A stretch of DNA of 15,685 nt from Pleurocapsa sp. MO_226.B13 (GCA_030064795.1 JASJEI010000244.1:1-15685); one strand, 5' to 3'; shown: positions 1 through 7,502, numbered from the stretch's first letter. Numbers and translations: made by a program. Notes: generated by a model not told the origin, from the letters alone.

Positions 1-67
1 TCAAACATAATCATTTGACTAAGATCGTTTTACGGCAATGATGGTGCGCTTAGGACGAGCTATAAAA

Positions 68-1552
68 TCAAGCTTTTTCTGTAGGGCTAATTGGTAGTTT
101 AACTGTAATTTGAGTCCCTCGATCGATTTGGCTATCAAGGGTTATCGAACCTTTGTATAGTTCTACTGCCTTACTAACAATTGATAGTCCCAAACCAGTA
201 CCAGGTGTATTACCAACGTTACCAGCGCGATAGAAAGAATCAAAGAGATATTTTTGTGCTTCTTCTGGAATACCTATACCGCGATCGCGCACTTCTAAAA
301 TCATCTCTGTGGGATTTTCCGAGTCGTTACAAGATATATTCAGGTTGATAGTTGACCCTGTTGGAGAGTATTTCAGAGCATTTGAGAGTAAATTACTCAA
401 AATCTGTCGGATATTTTTTTCATCTAAAAAGACTAGATCGCGAGGAAATCGATAGTTAAAAGCAATTTGTTTGTCAGTATAAATTGCCGTTAACTCTTGG
501 ATTATTTGCAGGCAAAAGCTTCTAAAATTGAGCTGAATAGGTTTAAGAGTTTGTTTTCCTGATTCGGCTTTACTTAAAATCAGGACATCCTCTAGTAAAG
601 AATTCATATTTAAAGCTGCATCTTGAATAGATTGCAAGTAAAATTCTCTTTCCGAGCTACTTAAATTATTTTCATTACTGAGGTTTTGTACGCAGAGTAA
701 AATACTACTTAGAGGATTGCGAAACTCGTGGGAAGCCATGGAAAGAAACCCAGATTTTAGCTGTCGTAATTCCTTTTCTCTGGCTAAGGATTTACGAATT
801 TCTGTTTCGGCTCGTTTTCTCTCGGTAATATCTCTACCGATGTAGACACAATTAAAAAAATTCTTAACTTCTGTGGGGGCAATAAAACAATCAAATTCGA
901 TCTGAATGTTTTGCTTTTGCTTGTTGGGAAAATTTACCTCAATTTTTTTTACCGCGTATTTAGAAGCTAATAATAAGTTATAGATTTCCCGATGCTCAAA
1001 ATTGCTGTCTTGAATAATATCATCAATAGATTGATTCATTAGTTCGGTTCTTTTGTGACCAAATAATTCCAAAGTAGATCGATTAACGCGGTCAATTTTA
1101 CCAGCAGGAGTTGTAATCAACAACACATCCCTCATCGACTCGATGATTCTGTTAGTACAGTATTCAAATCTTTGTAATCTATTGAGAGTAATTTCTGCTT
1201 CATTAAGCTGCTGCATAAAAGATCGCCTTAGTTCCGTCAACTCAGTGACATCTTCTAGCAGCACGATTAGATGGTCGGCAACCGATTTGATAAACAAATT
1301 AAAATAGATAGTATCCTGAGAATCTCGATCGCGAGTAATCGATTTCAAAGCAAAATTCTCTTGTTGCCCCGATAAGATCGCTTTACAAGTTGACTCTAAG
1401 CCGATCATTTCAGGGAAACCTTGGCGGATATCTCCGCCGACAATAATAGTTCCGTCGGCGTACTTTTCGATATTTGGGGAAAATTGAACGATCATCAAGT
1501 TGCGATCGCAAACTAGATATTCTTGCTTGTCGGTGACTGGTATTAAATCCAC
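68..1552 (-). CDS. PAS-domain sensor histidine kinase (soluble)
   Basis: This 494-residue protein is a hybrid-free, HisKA-type sensor kinase that should autophosphorylate a histidine and pass the phosphate to a response regulator not present in the window. An N-terminal PAS-like segment (about 10-105) ends in LLEDVTEL, a short helical linker follows, and a second PAS (about 135-248) ends in the usual GRDITERKRAE. The phosphoacceptor is H275 in SHEFRNPL, where N replaces the commoner T. The ATPase domain shows the N box (N387, N391), G1 (DRGIGIP, 423-429), F box (F437-F440) and G2 (GTGLGLSI, 451-458). No membrane segment is visible, so it should be cytoplasmic and sense an internal or PAS-bound signal. 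The start is GTG, just two codons after an in-frame TAA and without a clear Shine-Dalgarno; ATG at codon 20 is an alternative but would cut into the first domain. Function is sure at family level; the signal is unknown. Confidence 0.93.
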   Translation of the reverse strand: MDLIPVTDKQEYLVCDRNLMIVQFSPNIEKYADGTIIVGGDIRQGFPEMIGLESTCKAILSGQQENFALKSITRDRDSQDTIYFNLFIKSVADHLIVLLEDVTELTELRRSFMQQLNEAEITLNRLQRFEYCTNRIIESMRDVLLITTPAGKIDRVNRSTLELFGHKRTELMNQSIDDIIQDSNFEHREIYNLLLASKYAVKKIEVNFPNKQKQNIQIEFDCFIAPTEVKNFFNCVYIGRDITERKRAETEIRKSLAREKELRQLKSGFLSMASHEFRNPLSSILLCVQNLSNENNLSSSEREFYLQSIQDAALNMNSLLEDVLILSKAESGKQTLKPIQLNFRSFCLQIIQELTAIYTDKQIAFNYRFPRDLVFLDEKNIRQILSNLLSNALKYSPTGSTINLNISCNDSENPTEMILEVRDRGIGIPEEAQKYLFDSFYRAGNVGNTPGTGLGLSIVSKAVELYKGSITLDSQIDRGTQITVKLPISPTEKA

Positions 1553-1957
1553 GATTTAATTACTGTGATTAGCTTTACTTGGGCATTAGTTTAGATACTC
1601 CGAACCAAATTAAATCAACGCTCAAATAAAATTAAGCATTAAATCGCCTACTCGATGAGCTTAATTTAAGCTTAAAATATAATCAGTCAAAAACGAAAGA
1701 CAACGCAGCACTTTGTCGAAATTTCTAGATTTTTTGGGTTTTTGACGGCATAATCTCGATTTAAACCAAGAGAGATAGATAGTAACTACATAAAGAAGCG
1801 ATCGCAATTTAAATCTATTTAAGCATCGCGATCGCTTCTTATAAAGATGGTAATGTCGCTTTTACGTTTTTGTTGCTAATTACAGATCCCTTTTTCATCT
1901 GCTGATACATGAGATGAAGTAAAACTATTTGTGGGTAACGAGAGTGAGCGAAATTAT
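1553..1957. other. Intergenic region between the kinase gene and rpsU
   Basis: These 405 bases carry no credible gene. They hold the upstream region of the kinase gene and the downstream region of rpsU. Visible structure includes a 9-bp inverted repeat AAATTAAGC/GCTTAATTT (1629-1637 and 1659-1667), nested inverted repeats GTCAAAAAC/GTTTTTGAC (1686-1694, 1738-1746) around GACAA/TTGTC (1699-1703, 1713-1717), a 13-bp perfect hairpin (1793-1840, listed separately) and a weaker hairpin TTCATCT/AGATGAA (1894-1918). No clear promoter could be fixed for the kinase gene. Confidence 0.6.
1793..1840 (-). terminator. Candidate terminator hairpin downstream of rpsU
   Basis: A perfect 13-bp inverted repeat, AAGAAGCGATCGC (1793-1805) and GCGATCGCTTCTT (1828-1840), encloses a 22-nt AT-rich loop. 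On the minus strand the second arm runs into a short T-rich stretch, CTTCTTTATG. It lies between rpsU and the kinase gene, where a terminator is expected, although it is about 118 nt past the rpsU stop. Each arm contains a HIP1 octamer, so the two copies may pair simply because HIP1 is palindromic; the extra matching AAGAA/TTCTT flank argues for a real hairpin. Confidence 0.45.
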
Positions 1958-2134
1958 TTAACGGTAGCGTTTTTTGCGACGAGCAATTGCTTTACGTTTA
2001 CGCTTCTCAATTGGTGTCTCGTAGTGACGACGACGCTTTATATCAGCGAAGATCCCTGCTTTAGATACTTGACGTTTGAATCGACGCAGTGCAGATTCTA
2101 TGTTTTCGTTTTGTCCAACAACCACTTGGGTCAT
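1958..2134 (-). CDS. rpsU: Small ribosomal subunit protein bS21
   Basis: A 58-residue, strongly basic protein beginning [20 protein letters not shown] and ending ARRKKRYR. It is a component of the 30S subunit that in bacteria sits near the platform and assists translation initiation. The sequence shows the family hallmarks: a short acidic N-terminal strand, the [12 protein letters not shown] helix (about 16-27), a [11 protein letters not shown] segment (31-41) and a Lys/Arg-rich tail. Length matches cyanobacterial S21. The ATG is fixed by an excellent Shine-Dalgarno, AGGAGG, ten bases upstream on the minus strand. It sits downstream of purH on the same strand but 326 bases away, and has its own -10 element, so it is probably transcribed independently. 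In some cyanobacteria rpsU accompanies a cold-induced RNA-binding protein gene; none is seen here. Confidence 0.95.
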   Translation of the reverse strand: MTQVVVGQNENIESALRRFKRQVSKAGIFADIKRRRHYETPIEKRKRKAIARRKKRYR

Positions 2135-2144
2135 TAAAAATCAT

Positions 2145-2150
2145 CCTCCT
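2145..2150 (-). promoter_or_regulatory. Ribosome binding site of rpsU
   Basis: Minus-strand AGGAGG, ten bases before the ATG. It is a near-perfect anti-SD match and fixes the start. Most genes in this window lack a comparable site, which suits a highly translated ribosomal gene. Confidence 0.85.
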
Positions 2151-2210
2151 TTATTAATTGTGATTTGAGATATTTTCTTAGTTAGTAGCCAGCAGATTAC
2201 TGCTCAACTT

Positions 2211-2241
2211 ATTATAGCTCGGCAGCAAATAACCCGAGCTA
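2211..2241 (-). promoter_or_regulatory. Putative rpsU promoter with inverted repeat at -35
   Basis: A perfect TATAAT (2211-2216 on the minus strand) lies about 77-82 bases before the rpsU start. No TTGACA-like box is found 16-19 bases upstream. Instead an 8-bp perfect inverted repeat, TAGCTCGG (2215-2222) and CCGAGCTA (2234-2241), fills the -35 region and touches the -10 box. Its half-site centres are 19 bp apart, about two helical turns, as for a dimeric regulator. Alternatively it is a stem in a longer transcript. The rest of the spacer up to 2460 shows no gene and no clear purH terminator. Confidence 0.4.
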
Positions 2242-2460
2242 GATTGTGGGAAAACAAAGAACTTATTTATGACTGTCTATTGTTCTTGGTATTACCCTAG
2301 ATCGGATTAAATCGATCTCTAAAATAGTTTGGTCGAGTTTTTACAGTTAACTACTAATTACTCAAACTAACATATATTTATCATATTACAGTTTTGGACA
2401 TACAGTAATATGGTGCTTGTAAATCTTAACTCAATCAATAATTTTTGACTGCCATTTACT

Positions 2461-4002
2461 TTAGTGCAAAAAGTGACGAGTACCACTCAATACCATTACT
2501 ATACCCAACTCATTAGCAGCAGCAATCGAGTCTTTATCTCGAATTGAACCTCCAGGCTGGATAATAGCACTAATACCCGCAGCAGCAGCAGTACGCACCG
2601 AATCATCAAAAGGGAAGAAACCATCACTAGCTAAGACTCCTCCTAAAGCTTTGTCCCCAGCTTGTTCCAAGGCGATTTTGACCGCTCCTACTCGGTTCAT
2701 TTGTCCCGCACCTATGCCCAGGGTAGTGCGATCGCGACTGACTAAAATCGCATTAGATTTAACGTGCTTGACTAGCTTTTGAGCAAACAGCATTTCGGCA
2801 ATTTGTTCTGGGGTAGGTTGCTTTTCGGTGACAAACTGCCACTCATCGGGGTTTTCGATCTTCTCATCGCTCTTTTGGACTAAAAACCCGCCCGCGATCG
2901 CTTTAATCGTTTCTGGTTGTCCCGTCGCCAGATCGCTTAAGAGCAGTACTCTCAATTTAGACTTAGCTTGCAGGATCTCTCGTGCAGATTCATCGCAGCC
3001 AGGAGCGACAACACATTCCAAAAAGGTTTTAGTGAGAGCTTGGGCTGTTTCCGCGTCGATAGGCTGATTTAATGCTACAATTCCGCCAAAAGCCGAGATA
3101 TTATCCGCATTAAATGCTTTTTCGTAGGCTTGGCATAAAGTGTTACCAACTGCTGCACCGCAAGGATTAGTGTGTTTGAGGACTGCTGCTGCGGGTTCTG
3201 AAGGGTCGAATTCGCTAATAATACGTCTTGCTGCTTCCAAATCGACTAAATTGTTGTAACTAAGTTCTTTACCCTGTAGTTTAGTTGCCGATGCCCAACC
3301 CGATGGCACTTTACCAGTTTGATACCAGGCTGCGGGTTGGTGGGGGTTTTCGCCATAACGTAAAGACTGTATTTTATGTCCAGCAACACTATAACTGTCT
3401 CCCAAATCTTCTGACTGATTGAGATTGGCAAAATAAGCCGAGATAGCGCGATCGTAACTATTGGTATGGGCAAAAGCTTCACCAGCCATGCGTTGACGAA
3501 ATTCTAAAGACACTTGGTTAGACTGCTCGTATTCGGCAAGATAATTGTCATACTGACTGGGATTACACAAAACCGTCAGGTATTTAAAATTTTTCGCTGC
3601 CGCACGAATCAAAGTCGGGCCGCCAATGTCGATTTTCTCGATCGCTTCTGATATAGTGACATTAGGCTGGGCAATGGTTTGCTCGAAAGGATAGAGGTTG
3701 ACGACAACTAAATCAAAAGGTCGAATGTCGTTAGCTGCTAAATCTTCTCGGTCCGTTGCTAGATCTTGACGAGCCAAGATCCCTCCATGAATGCGAGGAT
3801 GTAAAGTTTTAACCCTTCCGCCTAAGATCTCTGGCGAACCTGTATAGTCACTAACTTTGGTTACGGTAATACCAGCATCCTGTAAGGTTTTTGCCGTACC
3901 ACCACTACTGATAATCTCAAATTGAAACTTTTCGACTAACTTGCGGGCAAACTCAACAATGCCAGTTTTATCGGAAACGCTTAAAAGTGCAAGACGACTC
4001 AT
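2461..4002 (-). CDS. purH: Bifunctional AICAR transformylase / IMP cyclohydrolase
   Basis: PurH catalyses the last two steps of de novo IMP synthesis: 10-formyl-THF-dependent formylation of AICAR, then ring closure to IMP. The 513-residue length is normal for bacteria. The N-terminal MGS-like cyclohydrolase domain (about 1-200) shows SVSDKTG (8-14), SSGGTAKTL (32-40) and GGRVKTLHPRIHGG (61-74). The transformylase domain carries LRYGENPHQ (214-222), the catalytic Lys-His pair K276-H277 in LKHTNPCG, VKSNAI (414-419), GIGAGQMNRV (429-438), DGFFPFDDSV (460-469) and the terminal TRHFLH. All expected active-site motifs are present. The ATG start places the domain immediately at the N-terminus; the upstream AGAGA is only a weak Shine-Dalgarno. 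It stands alone rather than in a pur operon, as is common in cyanobacteria. Cytosolic. Confidence 0.98.
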   Translation of the reverse strand: MSRLALLSVSDKTGIVEFARKLVEKFQFEIISSGGTAKTLQDAGITVTKVSDYTGSPEILGGRVKTLHPRIHGGILARQDLATDREDLAANDIRPFDLVVVNLYPFEQTIAQPNVTISEAIEKIDIGGPTLIRAAAKNFKYLTVLCNPSQYDNYLAEYEQSNQVSLEFRQRMAGEAFAHTNSYDRAISAYFANLNQSEDLGDSYSVAGHKIQSLRYGENPHQPAAWYQTGKVPSGWASATKLQGKELSYNNLVDLEAARRIISEFDPSEPAAAVLKHTNPCGAAVGNTLCQAYEKAFNADNISAFGGIVALNQPIDAETAQALTKTFLECVVAPGCDESAREILQAKSKLRVLLLSDLATGQPETIKAIAGGFLVQKSDEKIENPDEWQFVTEKQPTPEQIAEMLFAQKLVKHVKSNAILVSRDRTTLGIGAGQMNRVGAVKIALEQAGDKALGGVLASDGFFPFDDSVRTAAAAGISAIIQPGGSIRDKDSIAAANELGIVMVLSGTRHFLH

Positions 4003-4048
4003 ATAATTTCTCTTGGTTCAAAAGACAGATATTTTAATGTCTTAGACT

Positions 4049-4077
4049 ATTTTAGAGATACAGAGCAATTGAGTAAA
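4049..4077 (-). promoter_or_regulatory. Putative purH promoter
   Basis: On the minus strand TTTACT (4072-4077) and TAAAAT (4049-4054) are separated by 17 bp, matching four and five of six consensus positions. The predicted start of transcription gives a leader of about 40 nt. That leader contains a 6-bp inverted repeat AAGACA/TGTCTT (4022-4043), which could be a small hairpin or operator. This is inference from sequence alone. Confidence 0.4.
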
Positions 4078-4103
4078 TTAATCGCTTAGGGGAAGATAGG
4101 GCG

Positions 4104-4144
4104 AAGGAACAAGGAACAAGGAGCAAGGAACAAGGAACAAGGAA
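4104..4144. repeat. Heptanucleotide tandem array, unit AAGGAAC
   Basis: Nearly six head-to-tail copies of AAGGAAC, the third being AAGGAGC, with the last copy cut to AAGGAA. It lies about 27 bp upstream of the purH -35 box, in the divergent spacer before the Hsp70-like gene. Heptameric tandem repeats (STRR-type) are a known feature of cyanobacterial genomes. Confidence 0.9.
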
Positions 4145-4156
4145 TGACTAACCACT

Positions 4157-4187
4157 AACTCCGAACTCCGAACTCCGAACTCCGAAC
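4157..4187. repeat. Heptanucleotide tandem array, unit AACTCCG
   Basis: Four perfect copies of AACTCCG (4157-4184) followed by a partial AAC. It starts 12 bp after the AAGGAAC array and ends about 84 bp before the Hsp70-like start codon. The same heptamer occurs in the opposite orientation at 12944-12968. Confidence 0.9.
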
Positions 4188-4270
4188 CAACGACCATTTA
4201 CAGATTACTACCAAAGATGCGATAAACTAATTTGCAATTAACCGACATAACTATATTCCCACTTTTGGCG

Positions 4271-5881
4271 ATGGTAAATAATTCCAGTACTAGCTCTTAT
4301 GCAATTGATTTTGGCACTAGCAATACAGCGATCGCCCGCTGGAATCCAGCTACAGAGAAGGCAGAATTGGTGAAGTTACCTGGTTTATCGCAACAGTTTA
4401 CTTCTTTACCCCCTCTCATCCCCAGTTTGGTTTATGTGGAAGATGCCCAAAAGCCTCAAATTTTGGTCGGACAAGTAGTACGCGATCGCGGTTTGGATTT
4501 TGCTAATAATCCGCGTTTTTTTCGGAGTTTTAAACGAGGTATTGGAACCAGTATTCAGGGTTTTTTACCCGAATTGGACGGCAAAAGTTTATCTTTTGAA
4601 CGGGTGGGAGAATGGTTTTTGCGCGAAGCGATCGCTCATCTCCAAGGAGAAACTAAAGAAAATCTGCAATCTTTGGTATTGACTGTCCCCGTGGATAGTT
4701 TTGAATCTTATCGCAACTGGTTGATGGGTGTTTGTGAATCTTTAGCGGTAGAACAAATTAGAATCCTCGATGAGCCGACGGCTGCTGCTTTGGGTTATGG
4801 TGCAGCAGAGCGGGAATTATTGCTGGTAGTAGATTTTGGTGGGGGGACAATCGATCTGTCTTTGGTGCAGCTGTCTTCTGTTAATACTCAAACTGGCTAC
4901 ATCCTCAAATGGGGAGAGAAAATGTTGGGTAAAAATACGGCTCAGAAAAAAAATACCGCTCGCGTCATTGCTAAAGCGGGGGCTAATTTGGGCGGTGCTG
5001 ACCTCGATAATTGGTTGGTAGATTATTTTGCTCGAACACAAAACTTACCCAAGTCTACCTTGACCACTCGTCTAGCGGAGAGGCTTAAAATCAAGCTTTC
5101 GGATGAGACGGAAGCTAAAGAGGTTTATTTTAACGATGAAACTTTAGAAACTTACGAACTGGCTCTAGATCGGGACACCTTCGAGCAGATTTTGTCGCAA
5201 CAAGGCTTCTTTACTCGCCTAGATGACTTGATGACTCAAGTTTTACAACAAGCTAGGCGTAACGGCGTAGAAACCACTGATATCGAGGCAGTACTTTTGG
5301 TAGGTGGCTCGATAAAAATACCTGCGGTGCAAAACTGGGTTAAGCAATATTTTGATGAAGCTTTGGTAAAGAATCAACATCACTTTGAAGCGATCGCTAC
5401 TGGAGCTTTGCAAGTCGCTCAAAGCTTTGAAATTCAAGATTTTTTGTACCATAGCTATGGGATCCGCTACTGGAATCGTAAAACCAACCATCACGATTGG
5501 CATCCGATTATTAAAACAGGACAGCCATATCCGACGAATAAGCCAGTAAAACTGGTCTTAGGAGCTTCTAGCCCCAATCAAAGCAGTATAGAGTTGATTA
5601 TCGGCGAATTAGCTACCGAGAGTGCCAATACTGAAGTGTATTTTGATGGAGATCGTTTGGTTACTCGCACCGTAGACACTCGTATGACTGGAGTTCAACC
5701 CTTAAACGACCGAGAAGGGGCCAGAACTATTGCTCAATTAAATCCCCTGGGAAATCCAGGAAGCGATCGCCTTAAACTCCTATTCAACGTCGATTCACAG
5801 AGATACTTACGTATTACAGTAGAAGACCTATTGACCCAAGAAACTTTACTGAATAATTACATAGTAGTCAAACTAAATTAA
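4271..5881 (+). CDS. Hsp70-family (DnaK-like) ATPase without lid domain
   Basis: A 536-residue actin-fold ATPase of the Hsp70 family. It shows phosphate-1 (AIDFGTSNT, 11-19), the connect/phosphate region DEPTAAALGYG (167-177), phosphate-2 (VDFGGGTIDLS, 187-197), GGADLDNW (241-248) and the adenosine motif VLLVGGSIKIP (341-351). The remaining 160 residues form a short beta-rich substrate-binding-like region. Compared with DnaK (about 638 aa) it lacks the C-terminal helical lid and EEVD-like tail, so it is a DnaK-related protein rather than the main chaperone. The ATG at 4271 is chosen because the ATPase fold starts ten residues later; a TTG at 4232 would add 13 residues. No good Shine-Dalgarno precedes either. 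A weak promoter, TTTACA-18-GATAAA, may lie at 4197-4226. No dnaJ or grpE lies nearby, so the partner is unknown. It is divergent from purH. Confidence 0.88.
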   Translation: MVNNSSTSSYAIDFGTSNTAIARWNPATEKAELVKLPGLSQQFTSLPPLIPSLVYVEDAQKPQILVGQVVRDRGLDFANNPRFFRSFKRGIGTSIQGFLPELDGKSLSFERVGEWFLREAIAHLQGETKENLQSLVLTVPVDSFESYRNWLMGVCESLAVEQIRILDEPTAAALGYGAAERELLLVVDFGGGTIDLSLVQLSSVNTQTGYILKWGEKMLGKNTAQKKNTARVIAKAGANLGGADLDNWLVDYFARTQNLPKSTLTTRLAERLKIKLSDETEAKEVYFNDETLETYELALDRDTFEQILSQQGFFTRLDDLMTQVLQQARRNGVETTDIEAVLLVGGSIKIPAVQNWVKQYFDEALVKNQHHFEAIATGALQVAQSFEIQDFLYHSYGIRYWNRKTNHHDWHPIIKTGQPYPTNKPVKLVLGASSPNQSSIELIIGELATESANTEVYFDGDRLVTRTVDTRMTGVQPLNDREGARTIAQLNPLGNPGSDRLKLLFNVDSQRYLRITVEDLLTQETLLNNYIVVKLN

Positions 5882-6225
5882 GAAAACATACTGTAACATG
5901 GATTTAAGTAAATACCATGACACCTGTTTCATGGGATTTTGCGTGAATATACTGAATATTCAATTGTTTATACGCTCAAATGCGTATTTGGCTGCAATTT
6001 TAAGTAAATCTACCCGAAAAAATTACAACTATCGTCGGATCCATATATTTTTTTATTTCTGTAATACTACAAAATAATATCTCATTTTGGGTATCTAAAA
6101 TGCTACCCTTTTATTTGTTGTTATCTAGTTATAACTACCTAAGAGCATAAATTTAAACGTCTCAACGTAAATATATTTACGAGTTCAACAAATATCCACC
6201 AAAACTATAGAGAAACATTATAAAA
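5882..6225. other. AT-rich intergenic region
   Basis: No gene is visible in these 344 bases. Near the left end are two small hairpins, CCATGA/TCATGG (5915-5934, followed by GATTTT) and ATACGC/GCGTAT (5970-5987). The rest is very AT-rich and presumably holds the promoter of the glycosyltransferase gene, but no convincing -35/-10 pair was found. Confidence 0.5.
5915..5938 (+). terminator. Weak terminator candidate after the Hsp70-like gene
   Basis: A 6-bp stem CCATGA/TCATGG with an 8-nt loop, followed by GATTTT, begins 34 bases past the stop codon. The stem is short and only partly GC, so termination would be inefficient; the hairpin at 5970-5987 could act with it. Confidence 0.3.
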
Positions 6226-6228
6226 GTG

Positions 6229-7026
6229 ATGAAACCTAAGCGAATAAATGTACTAGATATTCAAATCGATAATATAGGTATGCAAGAGCTATTAGAAAAG
6301 CTCAGAATCGGTGGAGTAGTGTTTACACCCAATGTCGATCATTTGGTGAAACTACAAAAAGACCGTGAGTTCTACAAAGTTTATCAGGAAGCAGATTATC
6401 GAGTCTGCGATAGTCAGCTAGTTATGTATGCTTCGCGCTTTTTAGGACAACCAATTGGTGAAAAAGTTTCAGGCTCGGATTTATTTCCTGCTTTTTACCG
6501 ACGTTACGGTCACGATCGAAACGTTAAGATTTTCTTACTAGGCGGTTTGGAAGGTGTTGCAGAGCGAGCGCGCCATAATATTAACGCCAAAGTCGGTCGT
6601 AATATGGTGGTAGATAGTTATTCTCCTTCTTGGGGATTTGAACACAACCCTAGAGAGTGCCAAAAAATTATCGATCTGATTAATAGTTCTGGAGCAAATG
6701 TCTTAGCTGTGGGAGTGGGTGCGCCTAAACAAGAAAAATGGATTTGTCAATATAGATCTCGTTTGACCACAATTAAAACTTTCTTGGCGATCGGTGCGAC
6801 TATAGACTTTGAAGCGGGAAATATTCGTAGGGCTCCTGCTTGGATGAGTTCTGTAGGCTTGGAATGGCTTTATCGACTAACTTTGGAACCAGGTAGATTA
6901 TGGAAAAGATATTTAGTTGAAGATGTCGCCTTTTTTGTCTTAATTTTCCGTCAAAAGTTTAATTTAAATCGCAAACGAAGTTTTGCTAAAAAAAAAATAT
7001 ATTTGAATCAAGATAGAGCGATTTAG
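6229..7026 (+). CDS. WecG/TagA/CpsF-family glycosyltransferase
   Basis: A 265-residue GT26-type enzyme that should transfer a sugar, typically N-acetylmannosamine or a related residue, from a UDP donor to a lipid-linked acceptor at the inner face of the membrane during exopolysaccharide or wall-polymer synthesis. Seen: TPNVDHLV (about 33-40), RVCDSQLVMYASRFLG (58-73) with D61 at the position of the proposed catalytic base of TagA, FLLGGLEGVAERA (102-114), the signature VGVGAPKQEKW (161-171) and a C-terminal RRAPAWMSSVGLEWLYRL plus basic, hydrophobic tail that in this family attaches the enzyme to membrane. GTG at 6226 directly precedes ATG at 6229; ATG is preferred. It stands alone, with no polysaccharide cluster in the window, so donor and acceptor cannot be named. 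The CDSQ around D61 replaces the usual ADG-type motif. Confidence 0.9.
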   Translation: MKPKRINVLDIQIDNIGMQELLEKLRIGGVVFTPNVDHLVKLQKDREFYKVYQEADYRVCDSQLVMYASRFLGQPIGEKVSGSDLFPAFYRRYGHDRNVKIFLLGGLEGVAERARHNINAKVGRNMVVDSYSPSWGFEHNPRECQKIIDLINSSGANVLAVGVGAPKQEKWICQYRSRLTTIKTFLAIGATIDFEAGNIRRAPAWMSSVGLEWLYRLTLEPGRLWKRYLVEDVAFFVLIFRQKFNLNRKRSFAKKKIYLNQDRAI

Positions 7027-7352
7027 CAATTCTTTCTGAGTTTAAAAAACTATCCTGCTGATGGTCTTTAGTTATTCATTAAAATTCTTAATAATTGAAG
7101 ACCACTCCATCTAATGAAAGTCAACTACCAGTATTTTTATGGAAGCTATTATAAGCTAATTGATCGCCAGAAATATACCTTTATTTTGAGCTTATTGTAG
7201 TAATAAGCAGCAACATATATTCTACTTGTAAACCCAGTTTAAAGTTTTGATTTAAAAGTACAGATTTGGTTACAAGTTTGTAGCGTAATTACTATAGATG
7301 ATACATACTAAAGTATGAGGAGAGGCTTAAACAAGGATGGCTGAGATTACTG
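7027..7352. other. Intergenic region with hairpin and promoter-like sequence
   Basis: This spacer holds the strong hairpin at 7062-7104 (separate entry). Near its right end is a palindrome CATACT-AA-AGTATG (7304-7317), directly followed by a purine-rich Shine-Dalgarno-like AGGAGAGG (7318-7325). An ATG at 7337, preceded by AAGG, opens only 28 codons and overlaps the next reading frame, so a short leader peptide is possible but unsupported. No firm promoter could be assigned. Confidence 0.4.
7062..7104 (+). terminator. Long hairpin after the glycosyltransferase gene
   Basis: A 15-bp stem (7062-7076 with 7090-7104) with two G-U pairs and a 13-nt AT-rich loop; the outer seven pairs TGGTCTT/AAGACCA are perfect. 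It begins 36 bases past the stop codon at 7024-7026. It is followed by CTCCATC rather than a T-run, so it is not a textbook intrinsic terminator; it may instead stabilise the 3' end of the mRNA or belong to a small RNA. Confidence 0.45.
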
Positions 7353-7502
7353 ATGTTAGAAAGAATATTACTAGCTGGAATCATTACCTTTTGTATTTAT
7401 CTATTTCTGAATTTAGGCGGTAAATCGTCTAATGCACCTACTTTAGATGCTCAAAATAACCTAGTTCCAGAGTTGATCGCTCGAATTAAATTTTCGTTTT
7501 GA
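7353..7502 (+). CDS. Probable 49-aa membrane peptide
   Basis: This short frame starts MLERILLAGIITFCIYLFLN and continues with a polar tail, LGGKSSNAPT, ending RIKFSF. One hydrophobic segment spans about residues 5-20, giving a single-pass or signal-anchored peptide. The evidence that it is real is contextual: a Shine-Dalgarno-like AGGAGAGG lies 27-34 bases upstream, and an excellent intrinsic terminator on the same strand begins 48 bases past the stop. The overall shape resembles small conserved membrane peptides that I associate with cyanobacteria, but I cannot confirm a family. The Shine-Dalgarno spacing is too long for this ATG, so translation may be coupled to the 28-codon frame at 7337 that overlaps it. 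Function unknown. Confidence 0.45.
   Translation: MLERILLAGIITFCIYLFLNLGGKSSNAPTLDAQNNLVPELIARIKFSF

Noticed and set aside
1..67. Minus-strand frame ARPKRTIIAVKRS ending near position 20 as an alternative C-terminus of the kinase
   Set aside because: It would need a frameshift at the kinase stop, while the kinase already ends properly after its ATPase domain; no start codon of its own.
1894..1918. TTCATCT/AGATGAA hairpin as the rpsU terminator
   Set aside because: On the minus strand it is followed by A and G residues, not T, and the stem is only 7 bp.
1931..2137. Plus-strand 68-codon open frame
   Set aside because: It lies antisense to rpsU, whose minus-strand protein is unmistakable and has a strong ribosome binding site.
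4232..4270. TTG start adding 13 residues to the Hsp70-like protein
   Set aside because: No ribosome binding site, and the added hydrophobic residues precede a natural ATG that already fits the start of the ATPase fold; kept only as an alternative.
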